This document shows positions 58,032 to 64,000 of a DNA stretch of 64,000 nucleotides, one piece after another. The DNA comes from Diospyros lotus (taxonomy: Eukaryota; Streptophyta; Magnoliopsida; Ericales; Ebenaceae). The notes beneath the pieces were generated by a model that was not told where the DNA came from, searched no databases, and saw nothing but the letters and a program-made list of their open reading frames with translations. The stretch's first letter is position 1. Each line of letters begins with the position of its first letter. The DNA is taken from positions 9,687,669 through 9,751,668 of the forward strand of contig NC_068344.1 in assembly GCF_014633365.1 (NCBI RefSeq), written 5' to 3'. The position numbers and the translations under genes are program-made.

Positions 58032-58480
58032 ATTCTATTTGCAACCACACTTTTTGCTTTCTGTAACCCACTTTTAATAATCCTAAAATACTCTAAGATG
58101 AAACTCATATTTGCCTTTCATTTAAATCTTTGACGCTCAACCACTACCATCACTCCTCAAGCGCGTGCACCCACTTTCTCACCCACCATTGCCAGAGCCA
58201 CTTTACTCACCCACAACTGAACATAACGCAACCACTATTATTCAACATCGAGCATTGCACAGCCACTATTATTTAACACCGAACATTGCTCATCCCAATT
58301 CTCCTCGCCATAGCCAATTACCAGTACTGTCAGGCATGGAAGATTATTATACGTAAATATTTATGTCAGAGTTTGATGAAGAAGATAACAAATATTCATG
58401 TTCCGGCAAGAAACGACATAAATCAATTGAAGATGAAGTCTCTGAGGTATTTGAAAATTTTTTGTATCTTTGAATTTTTT
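58032..58480 (+). pseudogene. MULE-C terminal repeat and transposase exon 1
   Basis: 58032-58200 matches the ends of MULE-A and MULE-B (TTTGCAACCACACTTTTTGC, TTTAATAATCCTAAAATACT). The ATG at 58336 starts MEDYYT*IFMSEFDEEDNKYS, the counterpart of exon 1 in A and B; one codon is a stop where they have Gln. The rest of the transposase gene is missing in this window. Confidence 0.65.
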
Positions 58481-58539
58481 TTTTTTATCTAATCACACTG
58501 AATCAATAGGTGAGGTAGGTTGAGTGTCGGGGTACTTTT

Positions 58540-58775
58540 GAGTCCCTTAACCGAAAATTCAGGGGAGTTGATGGGCCCTAAACCAAAGGATTCGAGAGCT
58601 CAAGGATCTCCCGAATCTTATTCGAGGGAGTCGATATGTCCCGAATCCAACGATTCGGGAACTCTTTGAGTCTTCGAACCAAAAGATTCGAGAACTTGAG
58701 GATCTCCTGAATCCTTCGATTTGGGGGACTCAAGTAGTCCCTGAATCAAAAGATTCAGGGCAACTTCAAATTGTG
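58540..58775. repeat. Palindromic minisatellite array 4 (MULE-C, left)
   Basis: About eight units such as CCCGAATCCAACGATTCGGG and CTGAATCAAAAGATTCAGGG, in the position of transposase intron 1. Confidence 0.88.
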
Positions 58776-60089
58776 CAATGCTCAAGCTGCTTGTCCTAAG
58801 GTAGGTGTACTGCCCTAGCCTCTTCAGGGCGTTGTATTATATGCTAGGTTTTTTTTTTATATATATATATATATATACATGAATCAAGCTAAAATCCTCA
58901 ACACATTCATATAGAAATAACATTCCCAAAATGAGACTAAGGAAATGAAATACATAATCATTAGCAGAAACGAGAAACGGAACCTTAAAGATCATAACAT
59001 ACACGAGTCCATACATATGGTTTGCCCCGTCATGTCATTACAATAACCATTAAAAACCACATAACATAAATAAACGAAAATGATTGGAAATTAGCCCTAC
59101 ACAAGGCCTACAATAACCTCTATCACAATTATGCTTAAACAGTTCAACCACACCCTTGCCCTTCCAGTTGCTCGACTCGCCTGGAATGTGGAATATTCCA
59201 GGGACATATGTCCAACATTAGAAGATAAATATTCTAAGTGAGGGTAAAAATAAAAGTTACATGAATGCATGATGTAATAACGTGAATGAACATATGCCCT
59301 AGTGTAACTTCCCTGGCCTAGTAGTCCTGCACGAAATCCTTGGCAGAATCCCGACTTGCTTTCAGGATAATCCTAACGTTGTTCCATCATTGCCCTCAGA
59401 GAATTATGGCCATACTATTAGGATGACATCCCAATCCCATGCACGAGTATCAATATGCTAATAATATCGTGCCACGTAAAAATCACGAGTTTTCATGCAA
59501 TAGTATATGAGCAAGTATGACAAAATGATAATAACTTTCATGAGTATCATACATAATATAAGCAATCTTATCATATACAAGCTTTTGAGGAAAACCACTC
59601 ACTTTAACTTAAGGTTTAAGTCACCTCGAAAAGCATGGACTATCTCGATTTGTGTGCTAAGTCTCAAAAGTCGCACAATCGCTTAATTTGAGCCACAAAG
59701 CATCCTATTCACCATATTTATTCAAATAAATATTAAACCCTATTTTTCTCAATTTATTTCTATTTTTCTCTATTTTTCTTCACTAATATTCCAAAATAAA
59801 TACCTACGTAAATATTTCTTCAAATGTTTTTTTACAATAATTCCTAAAATAAAATTGGAAAAATTATAAAAAAAAAAATCGAAATTACCTGATTGGCCAT
59901 GCGCCGACACACACTAGGGTGAGTGGCTACGCGTGTTGATTGGCACGTAAGTTTCATGCGTCGGTTGTCTTCTCCTGCGCCGGAACATCGGAAAGCTTGG
60001 TTTTTTTCTTCAGGCTTGATCTTCTTCCTTAGTTGATCATGATGGTTGGCTTGGTTGTTTGAAAGGATGCTCGGAGATACCCCAATCGG

Positions 60090-61265
60090 TAGGGGTGTTC
60101 ACTGTGCGGTTTGGGCGGTTTAGACTATTTTTAACACGCTAAACTGCATGTGCGGTTTACCATTAAACCAAACCGCACTAGACCGCATCGCAATTTGCAG
60201 TGCAATTTCCGCGGTTTGATGTAATATTGGCAGAGAAACAAACACATATCTAAAACTAAGACATATCGGCTACTCTGCATCACAAACAAAGCAAGTAACC
60301 AATAAGCTAAAACATCAATTCCAAATCCATATGTTTACAAAAAAAGCAAATAACAAACACACTACACTGATCTTGCATTAATCTTTCAACTAGAAAGTCC
60401 AAGAAAATAGAAGAACAGATCTGGAATTTACTACGAGAATTTCTAAGATTTTTTTTTTCCAATCAAAGCGAATATCAGAACAATAAAATCATCGAATAAT
60501 TGTACCTGAATCAAGCTCTCTCGCCTTGGATCCTCCTGGAGGGCCGACACACCGTTGCTTTGAAACCTAAGATCCGCCTTGAAGTCTTGCATGTTCTCCC
60601 TCACAAGCTTCTAGAATGAAAGCTTATAGATCAACAACTTCGTACTCTTCTGGTACTTCCGGATCTCTCTTGGAGCCATCATAGCATGAACATCTCCCGT
60701 GAACAGTACATTCAAGAAAATAATTACAGTACAGAGTGTAGTATAGAGAATGATGAGATCATTGCACATGCTCTTCAAGAAGAATTTTCCCAGCTATCAA
60801 TTGCAGAAGAATCTGAAACCCCACACATAGAGGAACAGTTGCAAGCATCATCTATTACTACTCCAAATTGGGTAACTCCATCAATAGGGAATTATTATCC
60901 TAGTAATACGAGGCAGCTGCTGCTAATGAGATTGGCAGATCAGATCCCATTTGAGTCCTTGGTGGGTTGGAGGCATGCGGCGTTGGGCAGTGGGTAGAGA
61001 GAAGAAACAAAAGGCTTGAAATTTGACGTGATTAAGGTTATGTGCCCTTTTATATTTTATATTTTATTTTATTTATTTTATTATTAAAATATTACTCGGG
61101 CGGTTCGGTTTAAAATCGAACCACCAATTTTTAAATCTCAAACTGTGATTTGCAATTTTTTTTCAACCGCACCGAATCGCTCATCCAAAAACACTGCGCG
61201 GTTCGGTGCGGTGTGGCATGGTTCAACTGGTTTTCGTGGTTAGCCGATTTTTTTGAACACCCTTA
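60090..61265. mobile_element. hAT element carrying a gene fragment, 1176 bp
   Basis: Ends TAGGGGTGTTCA and TGAACACCCTTA; perfect 8-bp target duplication CCAATCGG (60082-60089 and 61266-61273). Subterminal regions are rich in GCGGTTTGG/AACCGCACCG words on both sides. No transposase. The middle (about 60500-61010) is different in composition and holds an OTU-like protein fragment. Confidence 0.92.
60686..60997 (+). pseudogene. OTU-deubiquitinase-like (OTU9/12 group) fragment captured by hAT
   Basis: 103 open codons. The stretch ENDEIIAHALQEEFSQLSIAE resembles the N-terminal region of plant OTU-domain deubiquitinating enzymes of the OTU9-12 group, where a very similar phrase precedes the catalytic OTU domain. 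The catalytic part (D-G-x-C) is absent. Upstream bases 60520-60685 may be leader or intron of the same source gene. Family assignment is from memory of the motif; it is not related to the OTU domain of the MULE-B transposase. Confidence 0.6.
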
Positions 61266-62315
61266 CCAATCGGGGGTTACAGCCTCATCTAAAACCTCTA
61301 GTCTCAAACTTCGGTGACCCTTCAAAACCTGATCAAATGCACTCGAAAACCCTCCAAATTTTCCAAAATTGATCCTCACCAACACAAGAACCAACGCCCC
61401 TTATCCTTGTTGCTCGATTTTCCCTTTAATATGCTTGATTTTGAGCTTGAAATTTTTAAAACCCTTGGCTTCTTCATCCTCTATTTATACTCGAATTCGA
61501 CCCACAAAATAACCAATCTCGCTTCATCCAAGATCACTAGCATCTTCCCATGCCATAGGTCAGTCCAAAACAACCGAAAATGTTCTCAAAAGCTCAATTA
61601 AAGTGGCCAAACTTTCGGCCACTTTTGGCCAATTTCAATGATGATTTGGCCATTTGTCGGCCAAGAAGCTTGTCTTGGCCTTACTCTAAGGCCCCTCAGC
61701 CACTTCTTCGGGTCTCCCATGGATGGGATGGGTTGGTCGGCCATGGAGGTTTTTTCTTGAAATTACACTTTCATCCCTCTCAACTTTTAAAATACATTTT
61801 GGTCCTTTTCACAAGGCCCTTGGGTTTTCCAAAACTTTTGTTAAGGCCTTCACATTCTAAACTTCTCATTTCACCCCCGAAGTTTAAGAAACAATGTCAT
61901 TTCGACTTCCCTCAGGAATTTTTAAAAATTACACTTTGGCCTAGACCTATGCTCTGCCTGCGAAACCTTATTGTTTCACCCTGAGGCCATTAAAGGGTTG
62001 TTTCTTATGTACTACTTGACTTTTTTGAAGGTTTCGTTGTCTTTTCGAAAGCCCCATACGCCAATTTAATTTTTCAGCTTGATCCTAAGCTATACCAAAA
62101 ATTATTTCTGATCCAATTTTTTTTAGTGTCACAAATCATATCTCGAGGCGTTCCTAAGGGATATACCTATTTCCTTAGGTATCTAAGCTCTCGGGTATTC
62201 CCTCTGGCTGGTTCGATCATTTTCTTGGGCTATTTTGATACTGATTTCTTTAAAGCTTCGTGTTTCCTTCCTTGTTCTTATTTTAAAAATACCCCCATAA
62301 GTTTTGGGTATTACA

Positions 62316-62955
62316 ATATGAGTGTTGTCTCCAATGGAGGTTCTCTCTAGTGGAGCCCTCCACTTGAGCCAGGCAATGATTGAGCCAACCCTGGATGAAT
62401 CTGAGAAGGGGGAGCCTTAATAAGTCAAGTCAGACTTGTTACATTGATGTAACAGTTTATTGCCACATGCCAGGCATGGAGGTTTACCCACAGTTATCAA
62501 GGCAGGCTCTTTGTAGGATGGCAACATTTGAGATAGTTTCATTTTCTCTTGCTTGTGTGTTCTTGTTCTTGAGTTTGTATTGACTAGCAGCTTGCTGGCA
62601 CTATTAGCATCAATTGTGACTGGGTTGGCCTTCATCTAGGAATCAGTACAAGTCGAAGAACTTGATATGAATTGTGTAGATTGCTTTGCCCATTGTTGGC
62701 ATTATGAGAATAAGAATTCAACTTTGAAATAAATGATTATTTAGTTTGGTGATCAATTAGTCCCATATTCATTAGAATGACAAAAATGTGAATGTGATGT
62801 TATTGATTTAAGTGAAGGATGACAAAAATGTGTGGAAATGTTATTGATTTAAATATTTTTATTTTTTTATCAAGTTTTTTATAAAATTATAGTTGTATTA
62901 GTTATAGTTGTTATTGTGTATAGAATATGTGATGTTTTGTATAGAAGTATTCAGG
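62316..62955. other. MULE-C interior, no gene recognised
   Basis: Corresponds by position to the lost transposase part of MULE-C. 62330-62650 has short ORFs without known motifs; 62760-62850 carries two copies of ATGACAAAAATGTG. Confidence 0.35.
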
Positions 62956-63245
62956 CTTGGGATGCCCTCGAACCTCAGAGTTTGGGACTTCCCAAATCCT
63001 CGAATGTTGGGGTTCGGGACTTCCCCAAATCCCCAAACCCCGGGATTCAAGGGATTGGGGATACCTCAAACCCTGGAGTTTGGGCTTCTCCAAATCCCCG
63101 AATCTTGAGATTCAGGGACCCCCGAACCCTGTAGTTTAGGGCTTGGGAGATGCCCCAAATCCTGGGGTTCGAGGCATCCCAACTCCTGAACCCAGAGATT
63201 CGAGGATTTGAGGGAATCCCGAACTCTGAGGTTCGGGGGTAAGCG
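62955..63245. repeat. Palindromic minisatellite array 5 (MULE-C, centre)
   Basis: About ten units such as CCCCAAACCCCGGGATTC and CCGAACTCTGAGGTTCGGGG. Five overlapping ORFs on both strands are translations of the array. Confidence 0.9.
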
Positions 63246-63620
63246 CCCAATATCTTTTTATTTTTTTAAAATAATAATGTAACGTGAGGTTTTTTATTAA
63301 GTTACATTAAAATTTATATTTATTTAGTTTTAATTTTTTTTTCAGTTGCTTTAATTTTAGTATTGTTTAAAGTTACATCAAAATTTATTTTTCCTTAGTT
63401 TTATTTTTTTTCAGTTGCTTTAATTTTAGTTTTTTTTTTAAATTACATCAAAATTTATATTTCTTTTGTTTTAATTTTTCTTCAATTGCTTTAATTTTTA
63501 TTTTTTTAGTTAAATGTAAATTGTACATAAATTAAATTAAAACTAACAATAATATATTATTACAAATAACTTAAATAACTTAATCCACCTTGGAAATACA
63601 ACAAATAAAACCTACTAATA
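63246..63620. repeat. T-rich tandem repeat
   Basis: A unit of about 72-78 bp (AGTTACATTAAAATTTATAT ... TTTTTTCAGTTGCTTTAATT) is present three to four times between 63298 and 63510. Nothing else seen. Confidence 0.7.
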
Positions 63621-63664
63621 AGAATAAGTAAATCATTCGATGCTCCATGCTCCTTGTGGTTGAA

Positions 63665-64000
63665 TTAGTCTTGCTCATCTTGAACTTGATTCAGGGGTTG
63701 AGATGTACTAGATATGGAGGCTCTGACAGTATCATACGGTGGGGATGGATTGAAGCCCGTAAGAGAAGATAGAATAGCATATATGGCGATACACGTCGCT
63801 TTCCATGTATCGAGAGATACGGGCTCTGCACTTGACATGGTACGACCGAGAGAATATAATGTGAGTCGATTACGTTGAAAAAAATAATTATATTAATTTT
63901 TTCTCAATTTAAATAAACTATATTCAATAATAATTTAAACATAAATGAAATTACTTACCTGGTTCTGCAATTTCGAGGGACTCAAACGAAGAGGGTGGGC
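63665..64000 (-). pseudogene. PMD gene of MULE-C, 3' end (partial)
   Basis: Two exons are visible on the minus strand. The inner one ends at the stop 63665-63667 and starts at about 63880; it contains LDTWKATC and LTGFNPSP, matching VDAWRETC and LGGFNPF in the last PMD exon of MULE-B. The other runs from the window edge to 63959 and ends in a good donor (CAG|GTAAGT on the minus strand). The acceptor expected near 63872 reads TTTTTTCAACG where MULE-B has TTTTTTCAGCA, so the AG is lost. The rest of the gene lies outside the window. Confidence 0.7.

Larger units (their letters stand above)
58850..62315 (-). mobile_element. Ty3/gypsy LTR in MULE-C, split by a hAT element
   Basis: On the minus strand it begins TGTAATACCCAAAACTTATG (62315 downward). 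It has the features of the other gypsy LTRs here, such as the 'ccttagtgtaacttcc ... ccttggcagaatcccgacttgc' region (59300-59400) and C/T-rich tracts. The left end is unclear, near a (TA)n tract at 58855-58875, and no target duplication was found, so it may be truncated. ORFs at 61314-62350 are not genes. Confidence 0.6.
48758..64000 (+). mobile_element. MULE-C, runs off the right edge
   Basis: The first ~13 bp (GGAAAAATTCTAT, 48758-48770) are separated from the rest by MULE-B; the element resumes at about 58032 with ATTCTATTTGCAACCACACT. Then follow terminal repeat sequence, transposase exon 1 (58336), a minisatellite (58540-58770), a gypsy LTR with a hAT element inside it, a second minisatellite (62960-63240) and the 3' end of a PMD gene on the minus strand (63665 onward). 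The order mirrors MULE-B reversed, with most of the transposase gene missing. Confidence 0.6.

Noticed and set aside
61314..62350. ORFs of 95, 134 and 74 codons
   Set aside because: Lie in the C/T-rich part of a gypsy LTR; no domain, no splice or start context.

Overview
The window is nuclear DNA from a flowering plant, most likely a eudicot; I cannot name the species. It is AT-rich, has no bacterial gene layout, and is filled with plant transposons: Copia/Sirevirus and Ty3/gypsy LTR elements, Mutator-like elements (MULEs), hAT, CACTA and a MITE. The only sequence that looks like a host-type gene with a workable exon-intron structure is a short LOB-domain (LBD) gene near 24.3 kb, and it sits inside a retrotransposon. 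Everything else that codes is transposon protein, mostly broken.

Left part (1-19.7 kb): pieces of a plus-strand Sirevirus LTR (about 180-790 and 4745-5320) are split by a hAT element (963-1872), a Copia LTR with its primer-binding site (ends 3147) and a gypsy-like LTR. From 5433 to about 12310 runs a block that occurs again, in the same order, from 33888 to about 48757. The first copy holds a 1105-bp MULE with long terminal inverted repeats (7318-8422). Then come a gypsy solo LTR (13671-15752) inside a Copia LTR, and the 3' end plus 3' LTR of another gypsy element (16465-19111).

Middle part (19.7-33.5 kb): one large minus-strand Sirevirus insertion, 19722-33506, flanked by the 5-bp duplication GAAAG. 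Most of its pol is missing; in its place is about 2.9 kb of foreign DNA carrying the LBD gene on the opposite strand. Its 5' LTR is split by a second, 5'-truncated Sirevirus (27707 to about 33060) with reverse transcriptase/RNase H and an envelope-like ORF. The outer LTR end and its flank are triplicated as 138-bp tandem repeats.

Right part (33.9-64 kb): the second copy of the block has been enlarged by a tail-to-tail inverted duplication of a FAR1/FRS-type transposase gene (about 37.2-40.7 kb), by a MITE that holds a CACTA element (41.3-45.4 kb), and by three related MULEs. MULE-A (46526-48729) has a matching empty site at 12284-12300. MULE-C begins at about 48758 and runs off the right edge. 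MULE-B (48773-58031) sits inside the terminal repeat of MULE-C. MULE-B is a composite: a plant-mobile-domain (PMD) gene and, convergent to it, a transposase gene with a FAR1-like DNA-binding domain, DDE core, SWIM finger and OTU protease domain. The transposase gene is cut by a gypsy solo LTR (53271-55838). MULE-C holds another gypsy LTR, into which a hAT element carrying an OTU-deubiquitinase-like fragment (60090-61265) inserted.

Three patterns recur: palindromic minisatellites of inverted CCGAAYCC/GGATTCGG units at fixed places in the three MULEs, a GTCGAC-centred short motif spread through Sirevirus II, and nonsense codons and lost splice sites that mostly fit C-to-T changes. All calls come from reading the sequence; family names rest on recognised motifs, not on a database search.
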